The notes under the pieces are model-generated. The model ran no database searches and was not told the origin of the DNA. It saw only the letters and a list, made by a program, of their open reading frames with translations. A DNA stretch of 64,000 bases from JABDMH01 sp965222645. GTDB taxonomy: Bacteria; Bacteroidota; Bacteroidia; Chitinophagales; Saprospiraceae. Where the stretch lies: assembly GCA_965222645.1 (NCBI GenBank), contig OZ244968.1, forward strand, positions 62,001 through 126,000, in the 5' to 3' direction. The translations under genes were made by a program, and so were the position numbers. Positions 36,128-45,038 of the stretch are shown here, piece after piece; positions within the stretch are counted from its first letter, which is position 1; each line of letters opens with the position of its first letter.

Positions 36128-36761
36128 GCAAGAGAATTGGGTTTTTTCCGAAAAAAATCTTGTGGTTTTCATATTATAGTTATACTTTTACAAAAATATT
36201 TGATCTAGAAACTGTAGCACAGTTTCGTCCTCACACCAGAGGAGCTCCACCGGGAAATTCAGAGAATCTTATCTGAAATTCATAACGCATTTTTTAAATC
36301 CGAATCCAATGAGTGCATCGTGCTCCTTAAGAATTTTATGCTACACTGCTCACCAGCATCTGGCTGAGATCGCACCCGTAAAAAAGAACCTTCAAAAACC
36401 ATTTAAGGTAAACCCGTTAACTGACGTTCATTTTCTTATTCATAGATCGAAGTACATCTTGGATAGTGTGATTTTAATTTTCTGCTCACTTACTCAATTG
36501 ATTTTTGAACACTGTCCAGCTAAAAATCATCATAGCCTGATGCCAGATCTTTGTAACGAGAAAATGTCGTTCGTTCATCACTAGTCGATTGATATTTCTG
36601 ATCTAGATTTCAGTTTACACTTCTGAGATCTTTTGAAAGTCATTCCTTGTTCTAAACCTAGCAATTGACATTCAAGTGATGAATCATTAAGAGGCCGTCC
36701 ACGTAAAGTGCGGTCTCTTTTTTATTTTACGCAACAATAAATCATTTTTAAGCGCAAAGTC
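36128..36761. other. 634-base intergenic region without a convincing gene
   Basis: I find no credible coding frame here; a 91-codon frame at 36309-36584 has no domain or signal. On the plus strand three small hairpins follow one another: AAACTG/CAGTTT at 36209-36225, CCTC/GAGG at 36229-36242 and TTCAGA/TCTGAA at 36258-36277. The region ends in a terminator hairpin at 36689-36727. A structured non-coding RNA or a long leader of the dipeptidyl peptidase gene would fit; nothing shows which. Confidence 0.4.
36689..36727 (+). terminator. Rho-independent terminator hairpin upstream of the DPP IV gene
   Basis: GAGGCCG (36691-36697) pairs with CGGTCTC (36711-36717) with one G-U pair, followed by a T-rich run. 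No gene ends close before it on the plus strand; the nearest stop is about 560 bases upstream, so it may end a small RNA or act as an attenuator. Confidence 0.65.
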
Positions 36762-39041
36762 ATGTCTATCAAAAGTATCCTTGGAGGCCTGGTTCTTATG
36801 ACAAACTTGTCTCTATTTAATTTTGCTCAAGAAATAGATTCTAAAAATCGGATCACCTTAGACCGGATCTACAATGGAGATTTCAGTCAGGAAAATTTTG
36901 GTCCGCTTAAATGGCTGGCTGGAGGTGAGTTTTATACTGTAATAGAGAGGGATGAACAGGGAGCCACGGATTTGCTCCTATTCGATAGCCAAACCGGCGA
37001 GAAAAGTATTTTAATTGATGGACCTTTGATGTATGGAGAGAGCGAGATCCCTATTGAAAATTATTCCTGGTCTAAGGATGAGAAATCCCTTTTAATTTTT
37101 ACAAACTCTAAGAGAGTATGGCGCACTAATACCAGGGGGGATTATTATTATTATGACCTCCAAACTAAAGAGCTCAGACAGTTGGGAAAAGGTCTTTCTG
37201 AGGCCTCACTGATGTTTGCAAAATTCAGTCCTGGCAGTGATGCAGTAGCCTATGTTTCGGGAAATAACATATACGTTGAAAGCCTGGATGAGGCGGAAAG
37301 ACGCCAGCTGACTCGAGACGGAAATGAAGATATTATAAATGGGACTTTCGATTGGGCCTATGAAGAAGAGTTCTTCTGTAAGGACGGCTTCCGGTGGAGT
37401 CCCGATGGGAGTGCGATAGCATATTGGCAAGTTGATGCTTCCGAGATAAAGGACTTCACGATGATTAACTACACCAATGATATTTATCCCGAGCTTATTA
37501 AATTCCAATATCCAAAAGTTGGTGAAAACCCCTCTTCAGCAAAAATTGGCATTGTGGGAATAGAGAGTGGTGACACGGAGTGGATCGACATTCCAGGTGA
37601 TCAGGTGCAGAATTATATTCCCAGGATCCAATGGTTGACACCTCAGAAGAAATTGCTGATCACTCAATTATCCCGTAAGCAAAATCATCTGAAACTTTGG
37701 GTCTACGATGACGAACAGAAGGAGCTCACTAAAGTATATGAGGAAAAATCTGACTCCTGGATCGATATTGAAAATATTGATATCAGCAGCACCTGGGACA
37801 TGCATGACAGGCCTGTACTCAATGAGGGAAAATCGGTTGTCTGGGTTAGCGAAAAAGCTGGTTGGCGTCATCTGTATAGAATCGATGTCGATGACAATGT
37901 GGTGACCCCACTGACCAGCGGTAACTATGACATCGCCAGCATTAAGGGTGTGAACGAGAATGAGGACTTCATCTATGTCATTGCATCACCGGAAAATCCA
38001 ACGCAGAGATTCCTTTATGCCATAGACATAAAAGGAAATCAAGAACCGAAACGCCTTACACCGGGTAATCTGGGAGGAGTGAACTCCTATACTATATCCC
38101 CATCCGGCAAATATGCATTATTCCGGCATGAAGAAGCGAATAAAGCGCCGAGTGGAGAAATAATAACACTGCCGGATCATCATACAAGACAGAATCTATA
38201 CGACAACAAAAAGCTAAAGGCTGCATTGGAAAGCCTACAACTTCCGGATTGCGAGTTTTTTAAGATCACGACAGATGATGGAATTGATATGGATGGAAAA
38301 ATGTTAAAGCCAACCGATTTCGATCCGGAAAAAAGATATCCGGTACTCTTCTTTGTCTACGGGGAGCCGGCCGGGCAAACAGCTACAGATCGATTGGATA
38401 GGATGTGGCATCTTATGCTGGCTCAAGATGGATACCTCATAATTACGATGGACAATCGGGGTACACCCTCCCTGAAGGGAACCACATGGAGAAAAAGCAT
38501 TTATCGGAAAATCGGTGTGCTCAATCCACATGATCAGGCAATGGCTGCACAGAAAATCCTGGAATGGGATTTTGTTGATCCCGAACGCATCGCTGTGTGG
38601 GGATGGAGTGGTGGAGGATCCATGACATTAAATCTGATGTTTAAATATCCGCATTTGTATAAGACGGGCATCTCAATTGCTGCCGTATCCAACCAGCTTT
38701 TTTACGATAACATTTACCAAGAACGGTATATGGGATTGCCCAGTGAGAATTTGAAGGATTTTATACAGGGTTCGCCCGCGACGCATGTAAGTGGGCTGGA
38801 AGGAAATCTTTTGTACATCCATGGCACAGGGGATGATAATGTACATTATCAAAATGCCGAATATTTAATTAACGCATTAATACGTGAGAATAAATTGTTT
38901 GACTTGATGATTTATCCCAATCGATCTCACGGTATTCATGAGGGCGAGAATACAAGCAGGCATTTATTTACTAAGATGACGGCCTACTTAAAAAAGCACG
39001 TGCCATCAGGCGGTATATCGGCATCTAAAATAAGCCACTAA
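36762..39041 (+). CDS. Dipeptidyl peptidase IV (S9B family)
   Basis: A 759-residue exported serine peptidase that removes X-Pro or X-Ala dipeptides from peptide N-termini. The signal is LGGLVLMTNLSLFNFAQ. The propeller carries the substrate-binding double Glu in DWAYEEEFFCKDGFRWSPDG. The catalytic Ser is in VWGWSGGGSMTLN, the Asp in GTGDDNVHYQN and the His in NRSHGIHEG. It is in the periplasm, where it helps feed on peptides. A terminator hairpin and a 634-base gap precede it. Its 3' end overlaps the convergent fhs gene by 17 bases. Confidence 0.94.
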   Translation: MSIKSILGGLVLMTNLSLFNFAQEIDSKNRITLDRIYNGDFSQENFGPLKWLAGGEFYTVIERDEQGATDLLLFDSQTGEKSILIDGPLMYGESEIPIENYSWSKDEKSLLIFTNSKRVWRTNTRGDYYYYDLQTKELRQLGKGLSEASLMFAKFSPGSDAVAYVSGNNIYVESLDEAERRQLTRDGNEDIINGTFDWAYEEEFFCKDGFRWSPDGSAIAYWQVDASEIKDFTMINYTNDIYPELIKFQYPKVGENPSSAKIGIVGIESGDTEWIDIPGDQVQNYIPRIQWLTPQKKLLITQLSRKQNHLKLWVYDDEQKELTKVYEEKSDSWIDIENIDISSTWDMHDRPVLNEGKSVVWVSEKAGWRHLYRIDVDDNVVTPLTSGNYDIASIKGVNENEDFIYVIASPENPTQRFLYAIDIKGNQEPKRLTPGNLGGVNSYTISPSGKYALFRHEEANKAPSGEIITLPDHHTRQNLYDNKKLKAALESLQLPDCEFFKITTDDGIDMDGKMLKPTDFDPEKRYPVLFFVYGEPAGQTATDRLDRMWHLMLAQDGYLIITMDNRGTPSLKGTTWRKSIYRKIGVLNPHDQAMAAQKILEWDFVDPERIAVWGWSGGGSMTLNLMFKYPHLYKTGISIAAVSNQLFYDNIYQERYMGLPSENLKDFIQGSPATHVSGLEGNLLYIHGTGDDNVHYQNAEYLINALIRENKLFDLMIYPNRSHGIHEGENTSRHLFTKMTAYLKKHVPSGGISASKISH

Positions 39042-40689
39042 TCATTCCTTGATCATCAATGTCAATCCCCTCGGCAGCAGGAGTCTGTGGAAGTCCGGGC
39101 ATCCGCATAATATCACCGGTTATTGGGATTAAGAATCCCGCCCCGGCAGCGATCTCGATCCTCCTCACAGTCACGACAAAGTTTTCGGGACGTCCGAGCA
39201 ACTTGGGATTGTCAGAAAGTGACTTCTGAGTTTTCGCAATACAAACCGGAAGATCATCCAATCCCAGAGATTTGATCTTTCTTAAATCAGCCCGGGCTTG
39301 GCTGGTGTAGTCTATGGCTTCTGCACCATAAATCTCCTTGGCAACTTTAGATATTTTGGTCTTTACAGGGGCTTTCCATTCGTATAGGGGTCTGAATGAT
39401 TCCGTGTTACTCTCCGCAATGCCGGTGATTTTCTCTGCGAGGTCCAAAGCACCCTCACCTCCTTTTTCCCAAACTTTCGAGACTCCACATGTGATTCCCA
39501 TTTCCTTGCAATGATCCGTAATCACCTTAATCTCCGCATCGCTGTCCGACACAAAATGATTTACGGCCACAATTGGTTTTAATCCAAATTTGAGCATGTT
39601 TTCTACGTGCTTTTCCAAATTGGGAAGCCCTTTAATTAAACCTTGAGTATTTGGAGTGCTGAGCTTTTTTACATCGACTTCACCGTGATACTTGAGTGCT
39701 CTTACAGTAGCTACAAGTACGGCGGCCGAAGGGCTGAGACCACTGGATACGCATTTGATATCCAGAAATTTTTCAGCACCAAGATCAAAGCCAAAGCCTG
39801 CTTCTGTAACGACAAAGGTACTGAGACCAAGTCCAGTTTTGGTAGCAATTACGCTGTTCGTACCCTGGGCGATATTCGCAAAAGGCCCACCGTGGATGAT
39901 TGCGGGAAAACCACCAGCGGTCTGCACCAGATTGGGCTTGATGGCATCCTTAAGCAATGCAGCCATGGCGCCAGGTGCTCCAAGATCAGCAGCATAGACC
40001 GGCTTCCGATCAAATGTATAGCCGATAAAAATGCGGCCAAGGCGTTTTTTCAGATCGATAAAATCCTCTGAAAGACACAGGATTGCCATGATTTCTGATG
40101 CCGCAGTAATGTCAAACCCTGTTTCCCTGGGAATACCCCCTGTGCGACCCCCTAAACCCACAATAATGTTTCGAAGCGCACGGTCGTTCATATCCACTAC
40201 TCGCTTCCATAGTACAGTGCGTGGGTCAATTCCCAGGGACCGTTTACTTTGTACATTATTGTCTATCAGTGCTGCAAGGAGATTATTGGCTTTTTCGATA
40301 GCAGCAAAATCTCCCGTGAAGTGCAGATTGATGTCCTCCATCGGAAGGACTTGTGCATATCCTCCCCCCGTTGCACCCCCTTTCATCCCAAACACCGGCC
40401 CAAGACTGGGTTCTCTCAATACAGCTATCGATTGCTTGCCGAGCAGATTTATCGCATCGTTGATTCCGATCGATGTCGTGGTCTTTCCCTCACCCGCTGG
40501 CGTTGGAGAAACCGCTGAGACCAAAATCAGATTCTTTTTATCCAGACCGGTTTGTTTCGTATACGACAGGGGTAGTTTGGCTTTAAATTTTCCGTAGAGC
40601 TCCAAGTCTTCCGGCTGAACCCCCAACTGGGAGGCGATCTCTACAATAGGTTTAAGCTCAATACTTCTAGCGATATCAATGTCATTCAT
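39025..40689 (-). CDS. fhs: Formate-tetrahydrofolate ligase
   Basis: A 554-residue enzyme forming 10-formyltetrahydrofolate from formate, THF and ATP. The P-loop-like TPAGEGKTTTSIGI is the signature; LREPSLGPVFGMKGGATGGGYAQV, HFTGDFAAIEKANNLLAALIDN, GGPFANIAQGTNSV and FVVTVRRIEIAAGAGFLIPITG are characteristic. Length is normal. ATG start. It converges with and overlaps the DPP IV gene by 17 bases. The 10-formyl-THF made serves purine synthesis and methionyl-tRNA formylation by Fmt, encoded 12 kb away. Confidence 0.95.
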   Translation of the reverse strand: MNDIDIARSIELKPIVEIASQLGVQPEDLELYGKFKAKLPLSYTKQTGLDKKNLILVSAVSPTPAGEGKTTTSIGINDAINLLGKQSIAVLREPSLGPVFGMKGGATGGGYAQVLPMEDINLHFTGDFAAIEKANNLLAALIDNNVQSKRSLGIDPRTVLWKRVVDMNDRALRNIIVGLGGRTGGIPRETGFDITAASEIMAILCLSEDFIDLKKRLGRIFIGYTFDRKPVYAADLGAPGAMAALLKDAIKPNLVQTAGGFPAIIHGGPFANIAQGTNSVIATKTGLGLSTFVVTEAGFGFDLGAEKFLDIKCVSSGLSPSAAVLVATVRALKYHGEVDVKKLSTPNTQGLIKGLPNLEKHVENMLKFGLKPIVAVNHFVSDSDAEIKVITDHCKEMGITCGVSKVWEKGGEGALDLAEKITGIAESNTESFRPLYEWKAPVKTKISKVAKEIYGAEAIDYTSQARADLRKIKSLGLDDLPVCIAKTQKSLSDNPKLLGRPENFVVTVRRIEIAAGAGFLIPITGDIMRMPGLPQTPAAEGIDIDDQGMISGLF

Positions 40690-40729
40690 GGACGAAAGAT
40701 ATACATTTAACGGTTTCTGAATTATCTGC

Positions 40730-42385
40730 TCATGAGGAGGTCTTGAGACCTGCTTCAGTAGATTTCTTTTTTCTCAGGAATTTCTGGATTGATGCTAACC
40801 AGCGGTCCGTATTTAGCAGTTTGGAATCATTCATTGCTTTGACCGTGAGAAAGAGACCAAGGGGAAATAAGATAGCGCATGGAAGCCAGGCAGCAAGGAT
40901 GGCATCAACAGTATTGCTCCGTGATAGCTTGTCGAAGAGTTTTGTTAATACGACGAAAAACATAAAGAAAAAAATCGCAACCAACAATGGGTATCCAAAA
41001 CCGCCTTTTCGCACAATAGCTCCCATTGGTGCACCGACAAAGAGAAAGATAAAACAGACAAGGGCAAATCCATATTTCGAATGCATTTGGTAAGTGTAAC
41101 TTTGCTTGCGCTTGATCTCGTTTGCCATTTTCTGACGATACTCATAATTGAAATTCTTACTGCTTCTTACCGCATTGCGGGAATTCTCCAAAAATAAGAT
41201 CCTTCGGTCCGGAGCAAAAGTATAGATTACACTTTCTTTTTGCTCTAATGAATCGAGATGCGGCTGGTCGACGACGACATCTTTGACTGCATTGCGTGGA
41301 TTTCTCTGTTTATCCTGTTTTAGCAGAAGCGCCTTTTTGTCATCTTGGGTTGATCCCGTCGAGGTAGACTCACTATTAAAAGGGATAGGGGAGGTATCCT
41401 GGCGTATTTCATCTACGGCTGCTCTTTCGATCCGTTTCATATTTACCGTATCGAGCTCAGCCTGGTAATCGATAAATTTCATTTTGTTCCAGGTTTCATC
41501 GTACACCTCACTTTGTATTTTTGACATCGCGAGATTGATCGAATCGATCCCGCGTGCCAGTTGATTGGTGCTGAGCATGGCATGATAGGTTTTAAAGAGA
41601 TTTTCGTCGGTCCTGTTGAGGTCAAACTCACCGAGGTCGAAGGTCTTTGACCAACTGTTGAATTTGGTTCTAATGAATGGGAATTTACTCCTCATATTGG
41701 TCGGCGATGATTTCTGGTACTGGTGCCCATCTTCGAGATTCATGATGAAGTAACGGCCGTTGTCTGTTACAAACATCTCACCTCGCTTTGCTCGGATAAA
41801 ACTAAATTCATTGGGTCTTGTGCTCCGGTCTTCATCAATCATGACATCCTCGATGGTTTTATTATCAGCGTGTTTGCGACCTATTCTGATGGAGTAGTCC
41901 TGAAAATCATCATTAAAGACGCCACTCTCGAGATAGAGTGCCGGCTTTTGTTTTTTGATATCGTAGAGTCTTGATCGGGACTTGAGATTGGCATAAGGGA
42001 TCACATAGTTAGAACATAAGAATGACGAAACAGCCACTAATGCCGCAAACACCATGGGGGCCCTCATCACCCGCATAAGGGGAATACCGGCGGTCTTGAG
42101 ACTGGGAAGTTCATACTTCTCTGCAAGGGTTCCAAACACCATGACGCTTGAGAGAAGTATGGCAATCGGTAAAGCCATTGGAATGAGTGATAGGGCCATG
42201 TAATAGATCATCTCGGCAAGCACAAATAGACCTACTCCCTTTCCTGCAATATCGTCAATATAGAGCCAGAGGAACTGCATCATGAGGACAAACATGGCGA
42301 TCAAAAATGCCATAATGAAGGGAGGAATAAACTCCCCGAGAATTAATTTGTCAATTTTCTTAATATGCCAATTTTTAATCCACAT
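40730..42385 (-). CDS. LptF/LptG-family permease (YjgP/YjgQ)
   Basis: A 551-residue inner-membrane protein, the permease half of the lipopolysaccharide export ABC system LptBFG. Three or more N-terminal membrane segments (PPFIMAFLIAMFVLMMQFLWL, ALSLIPMALPIAILLSSVMVFG), a large periplasmic domain with SGVFNDDFQDYSIRIGRK, and C-terminal segments (FALVCFIFLFVGAPMGAIVRKGGFGYPLL) follow the family pattern. It is longer than Escherichia coli LptF because of a polar insert of about 150 residues (around SESTSTGSTQDDKKALLL). I chose ATG 42385; the TTG at 42424 would run through the inverted repeat upstream. Divergent from the sigma-factor gene. Confidence 0.85.
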   Translation of the reverse strand: MWIKNWHIKKIDKLILGEFIPPFIMAFLIAMFVLMMQFLWLYIDDIAGKGVGLFVLAEMIYYMALSLIPMALPIAILLSSVMVFGTLAEKYELPSLKTAGIPLMRVMRAPMVFAALVAVSSFLCSNYVIPYANLKSRSRLYDIKKQKPALYLESGVFNDDFQDYSIRIGRKHADNKTIEDVMIDEDRSTRPNEFSFIRAKRGEMFVTDNGRYFIMNLEDGHQYQKSSPTNMRSKFPFIRTKFNSWSKTFDLGEFDLNRTDENLFKTYHAMLSTNQLARGIDSINLAMSKIQSEVYDETWNKMKFIDYQAELDTVNMKRIERAAVDEIRQDTSPIPFNSESTSTGSTQDDKKALLLKQDKQRNPRNAVKDVVVDQPHLDSLEQKESVIYTFAPDRRILFLENSRNAVRSSKNFNYEYRQKMANEIKRKQSYTYQMHSKYGFALVCFIFLFVGAPMGAIVRKGGFGYPLLVAIFFFMFFVVLTKLFDKLSRSNTVDAILAAWLPCAILFPLGLFLTVKAMNDSKLLNTDRWLASIQKFLRKKKSTEAGLKTSS

Positions 42386-42397
42386 ATTAGCAGGATC

Positions 42398-42420
42398 TAC
42401 ATTCGAAACAAACGAATGTA
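42398..42420. promoter_or_regulatory. 8-bp inverted repeat in the lptF-sigma divergent gap
   Basis: TACATTCG (42398-42405) and CGAATGTA (42413-42420) form a perfect repeat around a 7-base AAACAAA spacer, inside the 42-base gap between the ATGs of the LptF-like gene and the sigma factor. It could be an operator shared by both promoters. About ten repeats of this quality are expected by chance in 64 kb. Confidence 0.4.
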
Positions 42421-42427
42421 ACAATCT

Positions 42428-42967
42428 ATGGAGTATAAACGTCTATCACCTGAAATGAGTTTGAAAAAGTTCAATGAAGAGGTTTTACCTCTCAAAGACA
42501 AGCTCTATCGATTTGCCTTGAGAATAGTGAGGGACGGCCAAGAAGCAGAAGATATAGTGCAGGACATCATGATCAAGGTGTGGAACAAAAGGGAAAGTTG
42601 GGCAGAGTGGGCCAGTATGGAAGCAATGTGTATGAGAATGACCAGGAATCTTTCGATAGACCGGACTCGGGGCAAGCATCGAAAGCTTGTCGAGATTCCG
42701 GAAGGCTTTGATACTCCTTCTTCCGATGCCACACCAGATCAAACCGCAAGCAGCAGGGATCTGATGCAAAAAATTCAGGACTTGATCGATCGCCTACCCG
42801 AAAAACAAAAAATGGTGATCCAACTGCGGGAGATCGAAGGATATACGTACAAGGAAATTGCTGAAATGTTAGAAATCCCATTGAGTCAGGTAAAAGTAAA
42901 TGTACATCGGGCAAGAATATTTCTTAAGAAGGAAATCTTAAAATCATCAGAATATGGAAGAAAATAG
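42428..42967 (+). CDS. ECF-type RNA polymerase sigma factor
   Basis: A 179-residue sigma-70 family protein with only regions 2 and 4. Region 2 is visible as FALRIVRDGQEAEDIVQDIM and KVWNKRESW, region 4 as LPEKQKMVIQLREIEGYTYKEI plus IPLSQVKVNVHRARIFLKK, the DNA-binding helix-turn-helix. It would direct RNA polymerase to a small regulon. An internal ATG at 42455 (MSLKKFNEEVLPLKDK) matches family starts well and may be the true one. The anti-sigma gene overlaps its end by 14 bases. Confidence 0.9.
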   Translation: MEYKRLSPEMSLKKFNEEVLPLKDKLYRFALRIVRDGQEAEDIVQDIMIKVWNKRESWAEWASMEAMCMRMTRNLSIDRTRGKHRKLVEIPEGFDTPSSDATPDQTASSRDLMQKIQDLIDRLPEKQKMVIQLREIEGYTYKEIAEMLEIPLSQVKVNVHRARIFLKKEILKSSEYGRK

Positions 42968-43421
42968 GGTTAAATCACTTTTGAATAAATACTGGGAAGG
43001 GGAGACATCTCTGGAGGAGGAAAAGGAATTGCATTCCTATTTTCAGAGTGCGGAAGTAAAAGATGAATTTAGATCGATACAGCCTTTGTTTGCCTTTTTT
43101 AGTGAAGCTGGAGAGATGAAGATGCAGGGTGATGTCAAATTACTTGAAAAAGATTTTCCGAAAAGAAAAGTCGTCAATCTGAGATGGATCATTAATGTTG
43201 CCGCTTCGTTAGCAATCTTTTTTGCCTTGTTTTTTGTCAATAAAAAGGATGACTATGATAGTCAGCAGTTTGTTTATGAAGACACATATGAAGACCCGGA
43301 GCAGGCATATGCGCAGGTAAAAGAAGCGTTACTGTTTTTATCCGGAAAGATGAATAAAGGCATGAATACGGCATCTACATCATTGGAAAAAATAAGGCCT
43401 CTTGAAGAAATTGTGAAATAA
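42954..43421 (+). CDS. Probable anti-sigma factor, single-pass membrane protein
   Basis: A 155-residue protein starting MEENRVKSLLNKYWEGETSL, a typical N-terminal helix of Bacteroidota anti-sigma proteins, with one membrane segment near residues 82-95 (VAASLAIFFALFFVNKK) and a periplasmic acidic tail. It overlaps the sigma gene by 14 bases, which supports the pairing. It should hold the sigma factor at the membrane until a signal releases it. The domain itself is not characteristic enough for a firm family name. Confidence 0.7.
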   Translation: MEENRVKSLLNKYWEGETSLEEEKELHSYFQSAEVKDEFRSIQPLFAFFSEAGEMKMQGDVKLLEKDFPKRKVVNLRWIINVAASLAIFFALFFVNKKDDYDSQQFVYEDTYEDPEQAYAQVKEALLFLSGKMNKGMNTASTSLEKIRPLEEIVK

Positions 43422-43449
43422 AAAAATTAATATTTGAAATGTTAGAATT

Positions 43450-43977
43450 ATGAAAACGGCAAAGATTTATATTGTTTTTATCCTCATGCTGGGATTTATT
43501 TCGGGTTTTGCGCAGCAAAGTGCTCTGGATCAATTTTTTGAGCGATATCAAGACGACCCCGAATTTTCCGTGATTTTTGTAAGTCCAAAAATGTTCCAAA
43601 TGTTGGCCCGGGTAGATACTGACGATCCGGAAGCTGATGAAATCATGGAATTAGTGAAAGGTATAAATGGTCTTCGGATTTTGATTAAAGATGAGGGTGA
43701 TGGAAGAGCCCTTTATGATGAAGCATTCTCAAAAATTTCTAAAAATGGATTTGAAGAATTGCTGACCGTAAGAGATAAGGGAGAAAATGTCCGGTTTATG
43801 GTGAGGGAAGGTGTCACCGAAGATGTAATAAAACAATTGGTCCTTCTCGTGGGAGGTCAAGACGATTTTGTAATGATGGATCTCACCGGAAATATTGATC
43901 TCAAGACAGTGGGAAAACTTGGTCGTAGTATAGATGTTCCCGGAGTGGAGCATTTAAAGGAACTTGAAAAACACTGA
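43450..43977 (+). CDS. DUF4252 family exported protein (first of two)
   Basis: A 175-residue protein with signal IVFILMLGFISGFAQQ. The mature part has the DUF4252 pattern: ALDQFFERYQDD, FVSPKMFQMLARV, DGDGRALYDEAF-like and DDFVMMDLTGNIDLKTVGKL. It is paralogous to the next gene and co-transcribed with the sigma pair. Function unknown; position suggests it is made under the control of that sigma factor or takes part in sensing for it. A small hairpin (GACGT/ACGTC, 43978-43991) follows the stop. Confidence 0.82.
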   Translation: MKTAKIYIVFILMLGFISGFAQQSALDQFFERYQDDPEFSVIFVSPKMFQMLARVDTDDPEADEIMELVKGINGLRILIKDEGDGRALYDEAFSKISKNGFEELLTVRDKGENVRFMVREGVTEDVIKQLVLLVGGQDDFVMMDLTGNIDLKTVGKLGRSIDVPGVEHLKELEKH

Positions 43978-44066
43978 GACGTCGGGACGTCCACAATTAT
44001 TGAGTGCTGATGAAAGTCTCCCCAGCCTAATGAGAACCTTTGACTTTAAACCTATTAAAACATTGA

Positions 44067-44534
44067 ATGATGAAAACCTGTTGTTTTATACTGCTAACTT
44101 TGGTGCCTGTATTTGGACTTGCACAGACAGAGGCACTGGATGATTTTTATCGGCGACATAAATTTGCCGAAAATACAGTCTCTATTAGGATCGGCAATTT
44201 CTTTTTAAATGCGGGTAGTTGGTTTGTGGAAGATCCTGCTGCAAAACGCCTCATCCGCAGATCGAAGCGGGCACGGGTACTCGTCACAGAGGATGGCAAT
44301 CGCATTTCTACCCGGGAGATCAATCGCCTGATCCGCGATCTGGAAGATGATGACTACGAACCTCTTGTATACGTAAGAGACGACGGAGATAAGGTGACTC
44401 TATATCTGCGGGAAGACCGCAACCTTGTACGCAATCTGTTGCTAATGATAAAAGGAGATGATGAATTTGTGATGGTCAGCCTAGATTGCAAATTATCTCG
44501 ACATGATCTTGACGAGGTATTGGAGTGTCTGTAG
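44067..44534 (+). CDS. DUF4252 family exported protein (second of two)
   Basis: A 155-residue paralogue of the preceding protein. The signal is CFILLTLVPVFGLAQ, then EALDDFYRRHKFAEN, LVYVRDDGDKVTLYLRED and DDEFVMVSLDCKLS. Compared with the first copy it is far more Arg-rich (LIRRSKRARVLV). Start ATG 44067, or ATG 44070 directly after. Same operon as the sigma and anti-sigma genes. Function unknown. Confidence 0.8.
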   Translation: MMKTCCFILLTLVPVFGLAQTEALDDFYRRHKFAENTVSIRIGNFFLNAGSWFVEDPAAKRLIRRSKRARVLVTEDGNRISTREINRLIRDLEDDDYEPLVYVRDDGDKVTLYLREDRNLVRNLLLMIKGDDEFVMVSLDCKLSRHDLDEVLECL

Positions 44535-44608
44535 AAGGATATACGATCACGTGTGAGATTTGGCCATCTATAAATGACCTTTATCTTTACATCCACAAAA
44601 AATAATTT

Positions 44609-44776
44609 ATGGGTAAAGGAGATAAACGCACCAAAAGGGGGAAGATAGTACGGGGATCCTACGGAAATAGCAGACCAAAAGTAAGAAAGTCGAGTTTTGT
44701 GGCAGCAGAGGAAAAGCCAAAACCAAAGAAAAAGGCGGCTCCCAAAAAGAGGGCTACCCGCAAGAAAAAGTCATAA
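44609..44776 (+). CDS. Small ribosomal protein bTHX (30S THX)
   Basis: A 55-residue, strongly basic protein beginning MGKGDKRTKRGKIVRGSYG, the signature of the THX protein of the small subunit that fits at the head of the 30S particle. The rest is Lys/Arg rich (KPKPKKKAAPKKRATRKKKS). The acidic-poor tail is longer than in Thermus. ATG at 44609, TAA at 44774-44776, about 75 bases downstream of the second DUF4252 gene. High confidence on the N-terminal motif. Confidence 0.88.
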   Translation: MGKGDKRTKRGKIVRGSYGNSRPKVRKSSFVAAEEKPKPKKKAAPKKRATRKKKS

Positions 44777-44870
44777 TTTTCATTCATCCAGACACTTTCC
44801 ATAGTCTTTTAAGAGATTCTTAATGATCCAGGCAGTTGCCAGATCGTCAATTATCAAAGAATGCTTTATT

Positions 44871-45038
44871 ATGGAAAGTGCAAAGGAGTTAAAGAGAGCC
44901 CGTCTCTACAGATTTACCGCAATTGTCATTTCCCTGGCAATCCATTTGGGATTAGTCATTTATTTGATGGGGGGATTTGACCAAACAGATCAACCGGCGA
45001 GTGCGGAGACGGTGGCAATAGCCGAAATTTTAGAATAG
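44871..45038 (+). CDS. Small membrane protein of unknown function
   Basis: A 55-residue protein from the ATG at 44871 with a positive N-terminus (ESAKELKRARLYRF), one transmembrane helix (TAIVISLAIHLGLVIYLMGG) and a short acidic tail. An ATG at 44823 in the same frame would add 16 residues. It resembles a TonB-like N-terminal anchor without the rest. It ends inside the last codons of the convergent deoxynucleoside kinase gene. Confidence 0.45.
   Translation: MESAKELKRARLYRFTAIVISLAIHLGLVIYLMGGFDQTDQPASAETVAIAEILE

Noticed and set aside
36309..36584. 91-codon open frame in the 634-base gap
   Set aside because: No domain, signal peptide or convincing start; composition resembles translated non-coding sequence, and it is crossed by no conserved motif.
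44545..44558. CACGTG-centred site that could be parS
   Set aside because: Only the central CACGTG fits; the flanks do not match TGTT and AACA.
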